NCBI GenBank assembly: GCA_015680685.1
Contig: MNCI01001980.1
Location: 141,375 to 205,374, forward strand
Reading direction: 5' to 3'
DNA: 64,000 bases
DNA from: Gnetum montanum
Lineage: Eukaryota; Streptophyta; Gnetopsida; Gnetales; Gnetaceae
Shown: positions 20,988 to 34,328 of the stretch, in pieces
Numbering within the stretch: the first letter of the stretch is position 1
Layout of the letters: each line of letters starts with the position of its first letter
The notes under the pieces: generated by a model
Database searches by the model: none
What the model was told of the DNA's origin: nothing
Seen by the model: only the letters and a program-made list of their open reading frames with translations
Position numbers and translations under genes: made by a program

Positions 20988-23755
20988 TGTGCTCCATCAT
21001 GCATCCAACTTTGTGCTCCTTAAGGTAATTTTCTTCATCAAATCTTACTCTCAAATCATTTTTTAATTTTCTAAATTTCAAAACCATCTTCTAATATTTT
21101 CATCATGTTTATGGCTTTTTGGGCTTCCATTTGATCCTCATTTCATGTGAAAACTCCTTATTTTTTATTATTTTTAACAAATTCAACAGTGATCTATAAC
21201 TGCATTGATTAGGCCTAGTCAACACAATCGACTCCGTCGACTTGACCCCATCGACTAGGCCCAATTGATGCAGTGAAAAAATTTTATGAATACCATCCAA
21301 CACTTTGAAATTTTTTGTCATTTGTTTCAAAATGATAGGGGATTTTTTGCAATTTTTCAGAGCCCATAACTTTCATACCATTTGTCCAAATCACTCCATT
21401 CCTTGATCTTGTAGCTATCGGGGGTAAGCCCTTAGTCATGGGAATCACAAATCTTAAGGTCTATGATAAAAAAAATTTAAAATTTTTCTAACTCCCCCAA
21501 ATGGTTAATGAATAGAACAACATTATGCCATTAATTTTTTAGAGTTTAACCCTTCCAACAAACTCTAGTAAACCTAAAATTATTTATTAATATTAAAATA
21601 AGAATAAAATAATATTAAAATAATCAACAAGGCCATGATCACAACTTAGCCAAGTGTAACTATCCTAAGAGATATAGTATCCCAATTGTTTCAAGTTACA
21701 CATTAAATGCTAACCCTTGGTCATGTTGTGATCACAGATGGCACCAAGACCAAAATAGCTACAAGAAGGAAGACCATCAATACCAAGGGACAAATGACCC
21801 AGAGCTCGAAGGGAATAGTAGGAACAAGCCTAGGAGTAGGTAGTAGAAACTCATGCAATGGGACCTCTTTAGGAGGAGCCTAAAGTGGAATCTATTCAAC
21901 AGATTCTCAAAGAAGAGGCTACAACTAAACAATCTCAAAGAGGAGAGGCACTAGCGCTTGTAGTAAGACTTGAGGTCACACTAAAATAAGCTTGCCTTGA
22001 TATGATCAAGCCTTGTGATGTCCAACACTCAGTTCTCCAAGAATAGAACTTTGGACCATTCTTAGAAAATGCTCCAATAAAAGTCAAGATGTAATTACAA
22101 AACTCTCCCATGTGACCAATCATCATCTCTTGTGGGGAGTGATACATGGGAGAGACATATCTTTTCTAGAATAATCAAAAGGTAAGAGCCACTATAAGAA
22201 TAAAAGACATTTAGTTGTCCTACTTAGCAGAAGCTATTGCACAGGCTCTTGGTCTGCCTAATTATGAAACCCATCTAGCAAAGATCTCCATGCATGCAGA
22301 TCAAGTGGCAAAAAGGAAGTGGACCCAACAGGGTTATGTGGTGTAACACAAGGAGCTTCATGTGCTCACACTAGTAGAGCACATATACTTCAAGATAGCG
22401 GCTTATCACCTTAATTTGAAAATGAAACCCAGCAAGGTGATTTCTTTCTCTGCCCACGCATATGCTACTTTAATCAGGAGATTCCCTATAAGCCTTCTAC
22501 AACTAATATATCTAAATATGGAAAAGTGCTTCAAGAAAAATGAATGTGGAAGGAAAAACCTGCTCTTTCCATGCCTTATCAAAAAAAATTTGTAAAAAGG
22601 CAAGGATAGTCTACTATGTAAATGACATAATCAAGCATACTCTCATTACCTCTTGGTCTGAGATGATAAAAGACAAGGCCCCTATAGTGTCCAAAGAAGA
22701 GAAGCAACAACCGCCACCTCCACCACCCACTCAAGAAACAACGTCAGAGGCCTACGTAGCCATTGAGCACCTATGCAAAATCTAAAAGTAGCTCTTACAT
22801 GAGTGGGAGCAACAAGTAGGAACAAGTGGTGGGGATCCATTTTGTACCACCATGCAATAAGCCACCTCAATGAAGTGGCTCAAATGATCAATCAAATGGA
22901 GGAAGGTGGGCCAATATTATTAGCCGAAAAATGCAACTACCTGTGAGGTTGAATCCTAGTGCCTAAGAGGTAACAATGTCTCTCTCATAGCAATATTAAT
23001 TCCCAAAAATCTCTGGGAATGCTGCTATCCTTTCAGTATGCTTGGAGGAGGGCAAGGAAGCAATTATCTTGGTGATGCACCACCAAGGAAAGGAGACAAT
23101 AGTGAAAGTGTTAAATGCACCTGTGCAATCTGTACTAGACATTTCTACACCTAGAGATGTAGACATCTACACAAATTATTAGTAGCTAATTGAGTGAAAC
23201 CCAGCATGAGGAGTTGTTGGACCAACTGGTGGGAACTAGGCAATCAATTTCAAATATCTTTGATTTTTTGAATAACATCACTACAACCTATTTGAAGCTA
23301 CCTAAAGGAAAGGGAAAATGCATCATTCTGAAAGGGCAACTCAAAATGTCTCAAGCACAAAACCAATGCTTGGCCATAGAGGTTGCTAAATTTAGAGCTT
23401 GCCTTACTAATCCTATGCTCCTTAACCCTACACTAACAAGGGATGAAGCTTTTCAATAACTTCAGGACACACTCAAATAAGTTGAGGTAGGGATGGTGAT
23501 AATCCTCTTTGACTAGGCCATGGCCAAGGCCAATACATATTTAGTTTAGAAGGACTTGCTCCAGACATGCCTAGAATAAGATGTTAACCTCGTAGAATCA
23601 TCACCTATAGAATTTTGATGTGAAAAAATAGTAGATGCAAGAATTCATCCATCAATATCAAGAGTAGCTAGCCAGGGTGAACACTGAGCTTAAGAGATTG
23701 GTAGTAGAAAATAGAAATCTCTCTATGGAGGAAGTCCATGCCTTATGCCAAAAAA
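20985..23755 (+). mobile_element. Athila-like element X: 3' fragment, truncated by Helitron A
   Basis: Colinear with 57895-60640 of element B: the non-coding leader (cctccatcatgcatccaact / gctccatcatgcatccaact), the TATA-like region near 21275 (here mutated to TATGAATA) and the extra 3' ORF. Homology ends at the tract ccaaaaa near 23754, where the Helitron end starts. gag, pol and both LTRs are missing. Confidence 0.8.
21738..23755 (+). pseudogene. Extra 3' ORF (ORF3) of Athila-like element, copy X
   Basis: Starts with ATG and MAPRPK as in copy B, then runs through many stops. Recognisable conserved pieces include EHIYFKIAAYHLNLKMKPSKVI (near 22380-22440) and a coiled-coil-like part at 23190-23459 with GKGKCIILKGQLKMSQAQNQ and LRDEAFQ-type sequence. 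A QPPPPPPTQETTS proline run lies at about 22707-22745. I do not recognise a named domain. Position (after pol, same strand) corresponds to the extra or env-like ORF of Athila elements, but no membrane protein features are seen. The 3' end is lost at the Helitron junction. Confidence 0.55.
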
Positions 23756-23762
23756 CACCATG

Positions 23763-23965
23763 AACAACCAAAGACAGAACAAACTTGACCAAGATGGAAA
23801 AACTAAATTGGGAAAGGGCTAGAGAAATAGAGGATGGATAAGTGATTCTATTTTTAGATATCTTGTTTCCTTATCCAATAGTAGAGCTTGGTTAACATCA
23901 TCTTCTTTAAAATCATCTCGGCCAATTGATGGATATATATATATATAAGATAGTGGAGCTATTTC
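23763..23965 (+). repeat. Helitron terminal segment, copy 1
   Basis: Aligned with 40219-40420, 63836-64000 and the reverse complement of 63612-63794. It contains gaacaaacttgaccaag, gtgattctatttttaga and ttaacatcatcttctttaaa blocks and a (TA)n tract at 23935-23949. Confidence 0.75.
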
Positions 23966-24239
23966 ACAAGTAATTAGTAGAATTTAATTTTTTTTTAAGT
24001 TTTTAAGTTATCAATTATCATTATAAAGGATAGTTATAAATGTTCAAGTTGTTAAAATATTAATAGAACTATTTAAATAACATCACTATTTGCATTCCAA
24101 ATAATATATACTAGTACACATAAATTAGTATAAATAAAAGTTTATATATTTCGTATATGTTGACAAAGGAATACATTGCACAATTATTGCAACAAACATT
24201 ACAGAGGTGTAAAATAAGATTTAACAAACATTAGATAAA

Positions 24240-27200
24240 TTATCATCTTCATCACGACTTTTTCCTTCTCTAATATGCATTAATACTTCCTTGAATCTTT
24301 GTTGTTGTGGATCAGTTCCAAACTGACAATAAACTACATCTAAAACAACAAAGGTATCAAATGATTACCAAACCCCTATAATATTTGGATTCCTAGATTT
24401 ATAAGGCACAACATCAAGCATAGGAGAAAGCTGATCCCAATCACCTATCAATATAATTAATCTTCCTACAAAAACTTCATTGTGATGCTTAAGAAAAATT
24501 TCTCTTAGTTGTCTATCAATGCTGTGTAATAATCTTCCTCCCAAAAAACTCATTTCATCAATTATTATATATCTTACCTATGATAGTTGATGTTGTATAC
24601 TTATCTATACAGAGGAAGAGAGTTCTTTGTATGCACCTATTCCAATGCTTAAATTGGAATGAATGGTTATTGCATTAATGTTAAATGTCATAGCTACTGT
24701 GGGTGCCATGACAAGTAAAGAATTATGTTTTTCATTATAGTATTTCATGAAAGCATTATGAAGTGTGCCTATGAGAAATAACTTTCCTATAATAGCTATT
24801 CCCTAGATAATCATTTATAAAGGGGAAACAACTTCATCTGTTGACTATGAAAACATCATGTGTCCTACAATTTTATTGTAACATTTCTTATGCTTTGCAC
24901 CCAGCTTATCAAAATCATAAGCATTGTAGTCATGATCAATAAAGATCATGGATCAAGATGATTTATTTATGTAACTAAAGCTTGTAGCAAACTTTACAAC
25001 ATCCTCTCCCAAATACTGTAACATCTAGTCATGCATTCTACCAACAACCTATAGGCTAAGCATCTCCAATTATGTTCTCTCAAAATGACATGTTGATAAG
25101 AAATGACAGTTCAAGATTTCAAAATCATATTCCTCATGATCCTGCACCTAGGGAGTTATATTTAAAAATTGTCTTTCTTCCTCCAAAGCTTGCTATAATT
25201 CTTCTTTACTATTAATCTCTAATGCTACATACAAATGTTGAATGAAAAACCACTTCATTTTAATCTCCTCGTCATTAGAACCAAGATTTCACTTCACATA
25301 TCTAAACAAATAATCTAACAACAACATAGCCCAATAGTATTCAATCCATTTTTCCCTTACTTCAATGGGATGAGAAACTTGGGATAATATCTAACAGTAG
25401 CATCTAGCTCTAGGTGATGCGGATTCCAATTTGGATTGTTCTTATTCTTCATGTTGTAATTGTACTCTCTAAAAGCCTACAGCAATGATACATCCTCCAT
25501 TGGAAGTGGACATTTCTAATACATATTAATAAGAGTTGTATAGTTTGTAGCTTCATTAGTTTCATCTGAATTAATCTAAACTTTTTTGTACACCTCTCAA
25601 GGAACATTGAGTGTGCAGAAAACACAACTACAGTCTACCAAAGGAAGCTCATACAACATGTGACAAACCTCCATAACACCAATGTCTCTATCTGCAACAA
25701 CATCCATCATAGCCTTCTATATACTAATAAAGCATCTTCATGAGGATCCCAGGACTTAGAAATTTGCAACATGTCATGAAAAGACAATGATTTCTTCTTT
25801 ATTTATGCAGCATATTTCGTGATATATTTTCTGACAACATATCGTGACATTGTTGACTGAAAATCTATATTTTTCCTCTTTGTCTGAAGCATTATTCTAT
25901 TATGAACATTAAGCCTTGGATCGTTTCTTTGAGGAATATAAGTAATCTCATTATTATTTTTTGAATCTTTCTAAAAAGTGAATTATAAAGATAACAACCA
26001 AGGAACATTATATCTAGAATTAAAAGATACAGAAGTTGAATATCTATATAATTTTTATTTCAAGATAAATTAAAGTATACTTGCTTATAAAAATGAATGC
26101 AATGGTGAGGAAATAGGAAGGAAATAACAATTTTATTAGAATGTGGTACTTGAAAACTTTTGTGCCATTATGTTTTCTTAAGCATGCACTGAGTTTGCAG
26201 ATAGTATGTCTTTGAATAGCATTAAGCAAATCAGCATATTCAGTTTTCAAATCCATACATTGTAGTTTTTCAGTAGTCAACTCACATGGATGATGCAACA
26301 TATTTACATGTAGAGCCTAAGTGGAAAGACAAATTGAAAGATATAACAATGAAGAAATTAATATCTGCATATTTTAAGCAATATTAACAAAAATAACTTT
26401 GTGTAAAGAACATAAAAGATAAATGAGAACTTACATTATTTGGATGTCCATTAGCTATATATCTTGAATTCCATGCATCTGTAATTGAATCAAAAACTTT
26501 CTTTGCCCTACGCATGATGTGAGAATCATTATGATCAAGTTCATCTACCTTTAAAGCACCTTGTATCCATAGGAAACCATGCACATGTAAAGATCCATGA
26601 TGCTCCCACTCATATCGTGTCTAATAGTCAACAACATGGAATTCATTCATTAAAACTATTTTAAGAAAGGCATTATGAAAATGATGCACAAACTCTACAA
26701 CTATATGCAGATTTTCTATGATATTACTCTGCCTCCAATGTCTCAATTCTGATGAGTTCTTAGGTGGATCTCCTTCCATTAAATTATTTAACTCAAGCAA
26801 ATAGAGATCTGCTACACTTAGAATAAGAAAAATAGTAGATTTTCCCAATTGATTCACCATGTCAATTAGCACTACTTTACATTTTCTTCAATAAGCTGGT
26901 GTACCATAAATGGAGGTACCATATTGCATCAAATTGTCAACAATGACATGTGATGGAACATTATGCAATTGTTCCTATAGTTCCTCAATAGTTATGGGTG
27001 CATCAACAATATTTTAAAAAAAAATACAAAGTTAGATTCCACTACCCATCTCCTTCTAATGACATTATAGATATAATACCTAAAAATAAATCACACATCA
27101 TTGCTTCAATGCTTTAAAAAAACATTATGAATAATGAAAATAACAAAAAAATAGAGAAATAATATTTATGTAAAACACTTGTGGCATCCAAATCTACCAT

Positions 27201-29003
27201 CTTTATAGCAAATAAGATGTTTTTCATATTCATGTAGTTTGATATCTTTAGCTCTTCATTAAAGAAAATTGGATTTTTCTTTAGGAAAAAAGACTTGGAA
27301 ATACCATTGTAAACAACCCCATCATGTTAAAATCATTAATAAGAGAATTAGAAATGCAAGGACAATGAGCAACATCTGAATCCTACAAAAATGGATTATG
27401 CATCCATGCTCTTATCCAATCAATTACCTTTCCTACAATTCCAGGACATTGTGTAACTGACAATGTATAACTAATAATGTTTTCTTCATCTATCTGAAGC
27501 AAAAGACCTTCAAACTACAATATCAATTTTTCCATCCTTTTCTAACAATGGAATACAAGGAATTTTATGGAAGATGTTAACATTACTAGTATCAGCAACA
27601 TTGTTTAATGCATGGATATTAATTTCAACATTGTGATAATATCGATCATTTGCCTTCTTAAAAATCAAGGCTTCATAAACTTATCTCTTGTTAATAATGA
27701 AATTATACTCAGTGCCCATTTGATCTACTCTTCTCAATATTAAGAAAGGGATATCTTTAATTTTAAGAAGAAGTATCTTAGTAATCTATGTGACATCTTG
27801 AGAAAAGTTAATTATGTGACTTTTATACTTAAGTTGTCCATCAACTGCATGTGTAACTTGCAATATGGGATTGATTTTTGCAATTAACATTTTTTCAACC
27901 TTAATTAAATAGGCTAGGATAGGTGGTTGGATTCCTAGATCCATGTTATTTTAAATAGAAAATCATTTGAACTTACAACCAAAATTATTAAAAATATTTT
28001 TCTTCTTTTCATTAATGCACCTATTGCATGTGGGTCCTCTACTTCTTGTTGAATCCAATAATATGCCAAGAACATTTCAAGAATATACAGTTGCACAACT
28101 TCTAACTATAGTATTAACATGTTTTATTACATGAGTAATTTTTGTAAATTTCTTTTGCAAGAATGTGCATTTGCACAACTTATAGCTGTAGCATTAAAAT
28201 TTTGTATTACATGAGCAATTTCTATAGATGTCTTTTGCAAGTTTCAAAAAGACTAAATAGGTTCTAAAGAAGACATTTCCATTATTGGTACATTGGCAAC
28301 ATCTGTTTCTTTATTCATTTGATGAAATGAATTATCCTTGTGTCGACATTGCCTTGTTTAATGCTCACTCTCGATATACTATGCCTATTCTTAATCTTAT
28401 TGCAATTGTTATTCTTCTACGTGTGCGATTTCTGGCATGGATGTTGCTTGAATAATAGGCACAAATGCATTTCCAATGTCCTACAAAATGTTAGAAAATG
28501 TGAATTAAAAATTGAATTAAAATATGTATTAACTTGAGTATGGACAGACAATAACAACCTGCATTTTTTGTTGATTATTTACATTATTATTATCAATAAT
28601 GTAAATCATTCCATTGGATGAGTTTCTAGGTGATGAGAGGGGATTTCAAGTTGACATAGCCTAAAACAACATATGCAATGTATGTAAATAACATGAGAAG
28701 ATTTTCCTATGTTAATATTTATTTTGTATGTACTCTTGAATTTTGTAGAATCTATTGTTGTTCTCAGTTACATCATTTTACTTCTTATTTCAAAAATTTT
28801 CTTCTCTCCTCTGTAGTCATGGATTCTGGATTTCTAGTTTCTACAATCCATGGTCATCCTCCACTTTGGCCCCGCCCATGCCCACACCCACTACCACAAC
28901 CTCCATGAATTGCATTATTTGTTACCATAGATGGTTGTTGTAGCTGATCTTGAAGAGAGTGTTCTATGCCTTCTTTATTGGGAATAATAGTAGTAGGATC
29001 CAT
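24240..29003 (-). pseudogene. Helitron Rep/helicase (RepHel) pseudogene, copy A
   Basis: The likely start is the ATG at 29003 (MDPTTIIPNKEG), followed by a Gly-rich N-terminus. Going down the strand: a DUF6570-like block (GIQPPILAYLIKVEKMLIAK, about 27950-27840), a Helitron-like N region (MGTEYNF, KANDRYYHNVEI), and the HUH motif LHVHGFLW at about 26590-26567. Next come HPCELTTEKLQCMDL (26290) and the PIF1 helicase part with IDEMSFLGGRLL and LIILIGDWDQLSP (24550-24420). Walker A near 24800 is damaged (GIAIIGKL). GT-AG intron remains are visible, for example 26317-26434. The C-terminal helicase motifs are deleted. The protein would nick the ends and unwind DNA during rolling-circle transposition; this copy is dead. 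Confidence 0.82.
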
Positions 29004-29135
29004 CTTTCTAAAATTGAATAAATTTAAATATTCCACCTTATAATCCTTAAACATTATGCTTAAGTATAATATCTTTCAATAAAATTTAGATTTATTTTCC
29101 TACCTAGTCAAATTGTTTAACGTTTGTTGTCACAT

Positions 29136-29217
29136 ATATACACCATTGTTGTTATTGAGAATTTGAGTTTTAAACAATATACACCATCGTTGTTATTGAG
29201 AATTTGAGTTTTAAACA
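29136..29217. repeat. 41-bp tandem duplication, present in Helitron A only
   Basis: atatacaccattgttgtta... at 29136-29176 is repeated at 29177-29217. Copy B has one unit (47118-47160), so the duplication happened after the two copies separated. Confidence 0.85.
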
Positions 29218-31620
29218 ATTTTAGTGATTATTGTGAACTTTGGATAATATTCATATCTAAGTATAGTGTGAAAGAATAATTTAAATAAACCATGTAAAGC
29301 ATATTCTAGTTGAAATAAATTTTAAAGGAGAATGTCACTATAGCATTGTAATAGGCTCAAATTATATATCTATATATATATAAAGTCATTAGTTCAAGTT
29401 AATGGATTGCAAATTAATGTAGAGAATATTCCAGTACTTAATATACCTCTATGAAAGCATGATAAAATGTCTATATACATGAGAATGAAAAAGCTTATTA
29501 ACTAAGGAACTTTTAAAAGTGAAAGTAACATATATGTTTTTGGTCAGTTAATAGATTGAAAAATACCCATACTTTGTTTTCAATATAGGTTCTACGTGAA
29601 TTGTCGAATGTGAAGCTTGACAAATAGAATTCCCCATGGTATTTTAACATGAAATATAAATTGATACATAAACAAAATGGATGAAGAAATTCAATCATTA
29701 CAAGTCCTGCAACGTTGAGTAGGTGTGGACATAGCTGAAATCTTAGAAGTTTTGGCACCATAAAAATGCAATAATTGCAATGACTGAATGCTTCCCTATA
29801 AAAAATATTAGAAATTGTTAAATACAAAAATAATAATAAAATATGAAGGTGAAAGTAGAAGAATGAAAAATAGTTTCTTGAAAGATGTATCCCTTTTTGA
29901 TTCATTGCTATACCCCACTATCTAGGTGAGAAAATAGTAGTCCTATAGCACATTCCCACCCCGCTTGACTAAGATAGTGACCATAGTTGAAGGAGGTGAT
30001 ATGTTAGATTGGGATAATGGTTGCAGTTGAAGGAGGTGTTGCATCTCTACCAAATAAAAATTAAATACATTAGAAGCTTATATAGGGAAGCACTAGAGAT
30101 AAGTTGTAGGAAACCAAAATAGAAATTTCCCAAGGCTTCATGAACTACAACTCTTAAATTAGACATTTCCAAAATGAAATTGGAAATTTTCAAAGGCAAA
30201 ACAAAAATGGAAACTAAAATAAAAAATTTTCCAATTAAAACAAAAATGAAATTATAAATTTCCAAAAAAAATAAGAAGTTTCCAAAGGCAAACCACACTC
30301 ATTTGCCTACCATGGATGGACATGCCAAGAAAAATTAGTAGTGTGTCCTGAAGCTCCATAGCCACCTTACTAACCTCGTTGTGTAGGTAGCCTACTTAGA
30401 TGGCATCCGCCACAATTTTGATGCTTGTGAGGAAAGCTTGGATGATGTTAATGCTACCACCAAAGAATCTGATGATGTCTGTGATGATTTTGATGTCAAT
30501 CCACCATCACTGTATACACTGCTATCACTGTTGCCAAATTCGTTGAGCTACTATTATCTGTCGATGCCAAAATAAACCCACCTCTACCAAATCCACTACA
30601 TTGTTGTTGTATACTAGTGTAAAAAAAAATCCACCTCTACACTATACAAGGCCACTATTATTCCTACTATTGTTTTCCCTGTTTCTATTGGTGTACTAGA
30701 ACATGGCCATCTTATGAGTCCAGGCACGTTGACACTACCACATCACTAGCTAGCACTCAATAGGGCTATCTTTGAGGGAAAAATGGTCATGGGTAGGGTG
30801 TGATGGTAGGGTGGGCAAAGCATGACCACAATGGTGTGCTAATGGACATGGAAACATGGAAAGTTTTTGGATAGGAGAATCACATTTTTCATTCATTTAG
30901 TGGATAGGTGAATCACATTTTTTTCATTTTTGATATTTTACGTGACATGACATGGATATGGTGACAAACCTTAGAATCACTCACCCCTCATCTATTTCTC
31001 ATATAGAGCATTATAAATAATTGCAAATGGGATGGCCATTGAGAATAATAAGCTTTTAATAATGGTTTACATGGGTTGTCAAAACAAACTTCCTTTGCTT
31101 GTCGCTACTTTTGCTATCTACCCCACTACCTGCAAATCCTCCTACCACTTCCATGTCTAGACCTATGTAGGAGCCCAACCTAGCCTCATCTATGGATATG
31201 TCATTAAAGAGACCAACAACCCTAACCCTAGATCCCTCAATGATTCCCAAACCAAGCATCCACTAAAAAGGATGGATGAATTCATAGCCATAGAAAACAT
31301 GGCACACAGGCCTGCCAACCATAGTGTGGGCACATGGCTGGTGAGGAAGAGCCATGGAAGGAGGTAACTAGTGACATTGTGAGTGATGCTCATGATGAAG
31401 GACGTGGCATGGCTAGAGTGCATAGTGGAGGAAAGGAGGCCAAGCTGTTGCTACTAGCTTAAGGACAATTAGTATTTGGATTTGAAGGCATGCAATTGCA
31501 TTGTCATCTCCATCTTTCCATTTGATGGTATTTGACATGGCCATGTTTCTATTTCATAAAGAGTGGTAACAAAATTCACCCCCTTCCATTTGTGTTATAA
31601 TGCCCCACTAAGTCATTTCA
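29218..31620. other. Region between RepHel start and LTR, shared with 47160-49750; possible captured DNA
   Basis: No transposon domain. It includes T-rich sequence with short minus-strand frames (29513-29905, 30047-30298) that look like shadows. A plus-strand frame near 30385-30580 (VAYLDGI, EESLDDVNATTKESDDV) has a counterpart in copy B. The latter may be an exon captured by the Helitron. Family not recognised. Confidence 0.4.
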
Positions 31621-33905
31621 TTTACTTTTTATATTTTCCCTAAAAATTCAAAAACTTAACCCATGAAAAACATGGATATGTATTAAATATCCCAACTTAT
31701 TTGATCCCAAAATCAAGTAGAATTAAAATAGAGGAATTTGATCATGTAATACAAACACTATTCTTGCAACAAAAGAAGACTCTTTACCAAGTGATGTATG
31801 GCTTTTAATGCCCCAACATGTTCATCCAGTTACTTTTATTTTTACCTAAAAAGAAAAAAACACAAACAAAAATGCACTTATCCATATGAAATATCCCCAA
31901 ATTTTTTGGATCCCAAAATGAACAATAATGGATGAAGATCCAAAGATATAATAACCCTATGCAATGTTACAGTTGTCAAAGTAGAGGACAATGGAGAACT
32001 TATCAAAAGTAGTTAAAACCATACATCCCAAGCACTTCCATTAAGTCTAGCCTACTATGCTATGTCATGATTACCTAAAAATGGTAATGCCTCCAACAAC
32101 AATTATGATTGCTTACTTGTTGTGTTTGAAATGAAAATTCACTCGTAGTAATTATCCTCTCATCTGCTTTTATTCATTTATTTTTCATACATCATTTCTT
32201 CATGTTCTTGGTTTTCACTTTTTCCAATGTTTTGAAACCTTTTGACTATTGTAGTGTCTATTTTCACCTATAAATATGTGCTTTCCCATCGTATTTATGA
32301 CAATCTTTGTTAATAGAGTAGCCAAGCTCTTGTAGTTTTATTCCATAGTCTTAGAGAATAGTCAGTGAATGCTTGGAGTGTGGATCTGAGTCAGGTGTAC
32401 AACATCTTATTTGATTGGCAATGTCCCTGGACACATTCCATGAATGATAATAAGATTGATATTGATTCTTATTCATTACAACACTTTGACTTACATTAAA
32501 TTTACTTTTAATGTAATTTATCTTCCATATACTTATGTTTCCGTGCATATTAATGAATTGGCAATGAACATGACTAGTTTTGAGTGTAAGCACGTACTTG
32601 CTTAGTAATCTCAATAGCATTATTACTCGGTTTGTGTAGTAGCATAGCACTTGGTAGTCCTAGTAGCAGATACATGGGTTCAAGATGTGTACAACAAGCT
32701 AGGAATAAGCACTCATTGCTTATAGACTAGTTTAGAATTTACTTTCCATTGTTAATTACTTTCCATTTACTTTTTATATTTTACCTAAAAGGTGAAAAAA
32801 TTACCTCATGGAAAACATGTATAAGTATTAAATATCCCAACTTATCTGATCCCAAAATCAGGTAGAATTAAAATAGAGGGAATCAACCATGTGATCCAAA
32901 CATTGTTCCTATAATGGAAAAAGACTATTTAGTAGGTCATGTATGGCTTTTAATGTCCCAGCATGTTCAACCAATTACTTTTATTTGTATATAAAAAGAA
33001 AAAAAAACACAAATAAAAAAGCACTTATCCATATGAAATATTGCCAAATTTTTGGAAACTCAAAACAAATAGTAATGGACAAGGATCTAGAGATATAATA
33101 ATCCTACATAATCTTACAGTCATCAGAGTAGATGACAATGAAGAACTTATCAAAAGTAGTTAAATCCATACATCCCAAGCACTTCCCTTAATTCGAGCCT
33201 ACTATGTTGTGCCACTGCTATCTAAAAATGGCAATGCCTTCTTCAATGATCATGATCACTTACTTGTTTTGTTTGAAATGGAATTTCACATGTGGTAATT
33301 ATCCTCTCACCTACTTCTATTTATTTATTTTTCTTACATCATCTTCTTAACATTGCCAATTTCCTAATTTTCCAATGTTTTGAAACCTTTTAACTGTTGT
33401 AATGTCTATTTTTTGCCTATAAATACATGCTCACCCATCGTATTTATGGCAATCTTGGTCAATAGAGTAGCTGAACTCTTGTAATTTTATTTCGCAGTCT
33501 TACAGAACAACCAATGAGTGCCTAAAGTGTGGATCTAAGTCAATTGTACAACATCTTATTTGAGTGGCAATGTACCTGGACACATTCCATGAACAACAAT
33601 AAGATCAAGATTGATTCTTATTCATTACAGAACTTTGACTTAGATTAAATTTACTTTTACTATAATTTATATTCCATATACTTAGTTAATATTTATGTTT
33701 CCATGCATATTAATGAATTAATAGAATGAGCACAACCAGTTTTGAGCATAAACACATATTCGCTTGGTAATCTCAATAGCATTATTATTTGGTTTGCCCA
33801 GTAGTGTATAGCTTGGTAGTTCTAGTAGTGAATACATGGGTTTAGGACAAGTACGGCTAGCTAGGAATAAACATTCATTGCTTGTGGGCTAGTTTAGACT
33901 TTAAT
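31617..33905. repeat. 1.14-kb tandem duplication across the Helitron/LTR junction
   Basis: The segment 31617-32757 (catttactttttatattttc ... ctagtttagaatttactttc) is repeated at about 32758-33905 (catttactttttatatttta ... ctagtttagactttaatttc). actttccatt occurs on both sides of the join at about 32740-32766, which suggests microhomology. Copy B (49755-50930) has one unit. Confidence 0.8.
32250..32757 (+). mobile_element. LTR tail 1 (promoter, R and part of U5), truncated
   Basis: Matches 33399-33905 of the full tail: gtagtgtctattttcacc, TATAAATA at 32269-32276, cagtgaatgcttggagtgtgg and attgattcttattcattaca. It is cut off at 32757 by the tandem duplication join, before the LTR 3' end. Confidence 0.75.
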
Positions 33906-34174
33906 TTCCTTTTTTAATTAGTTTAAATAATTGATTTCTTTATTATCATTAGGAGTAGCATAAGGTCAAAACAACATCATGAATCATATGCCTCACTCTA
34001 GACTAAACCATATGTGACAAAGCTACCACTAGTCCAAGTGGGAAGATATTGAATTGCAATCAAGGCATAACAATCTAGATACCACAACTACTCCCATCCA
34101 TGGAATTTGACTAGATTATGTGTGAATTCTTGTGATTCATATGGTTGGGTGTAGGGGGTACCTACTAGTCAACA
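33399..34174 (+). mobile_element. 5' LTR (promoter to 3' end) of Athila-like element A
   Basis: TATAAATA at 33418-33425. The LTR end gttgggtgtagggggtacc...gtcaaca at 34143-34174 matches the ends of the LTRs at 51190 and 62531 and of the solo LTR at 41370. The PBS starts two bases later. Upstream of about 33399 it no longer matches the 3' LTR of element B, so the first part of U3 is lost or replaced. Confidence 0.8.
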
Positions 34175-34175
34175 T

Positions 34176-34193
34176 TGGCACCATTGTTGGGGA
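34176..34193 (+). other. Primer-binding site, tRNA-Asp, element A
   Basis: TGGCACCATTGTTGGGGA differs from the plant tRNA-Asp primer site TGGCGCCGTTGCCGGGGA at four positions, all of them C-to-T or G-to-A changes in CG or neighbouring CNG context. The LTR ends one base before it. Confidence 0.85.
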
Positions 34194-34328
34194 CTCTTTT
34201 TGTTTGAAACATGTGTTATCTCAGCATAGTAAAAATCATTAATAGGGTTGGATGAACCGTAAGATCAAAATCATTCTCAAAATAAATACCATAAATTAAG
34301 CACACCAATATCTTATTCTAATTCCAAA

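Larger units (their letters stand above)
23756..32250 (-). mobile_element. Helitron A (antisense), with Rep/helicase gene; right boundary uncertain
   Basis: Left end: the sequence acaaccaaagacagaaca at about 23763 starts a ~200-bp terminal segment seen four times in the window (23763 +, 40219 +, 63836 +, and inverted ending near 63794). The HUH-Rep and PIF1-like helicase lie on the minus strand, so this left end would be the Helitron 3' end. A classical CTRR with hairpin was not found there. The right end cannot be placed: 29003-31620 is shared with Helitron B and may include captured DNA, and 31620-32250 joins an LTR tail. Compared with copy B, about 700 bp of the helicase C-terminus is deleted at about 24210. 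Confidence 0.65.

Noticed and set aside
23935-23949. (TA)n tracts at Helitron ends as rolling-circle terminators
   Set aside because: They lie about 170-180 bases inside the end and vary in length; simple microsatellites explain them.
29513-30298. Minus-strand frames of 130 and 83 residues rich in Phe, Leu and Ile
   Set aside because: A/T composition effect on the minus strand; copy B has the same frames broken (47781-48059, 48243-48431); no recognisable membrane protein family.
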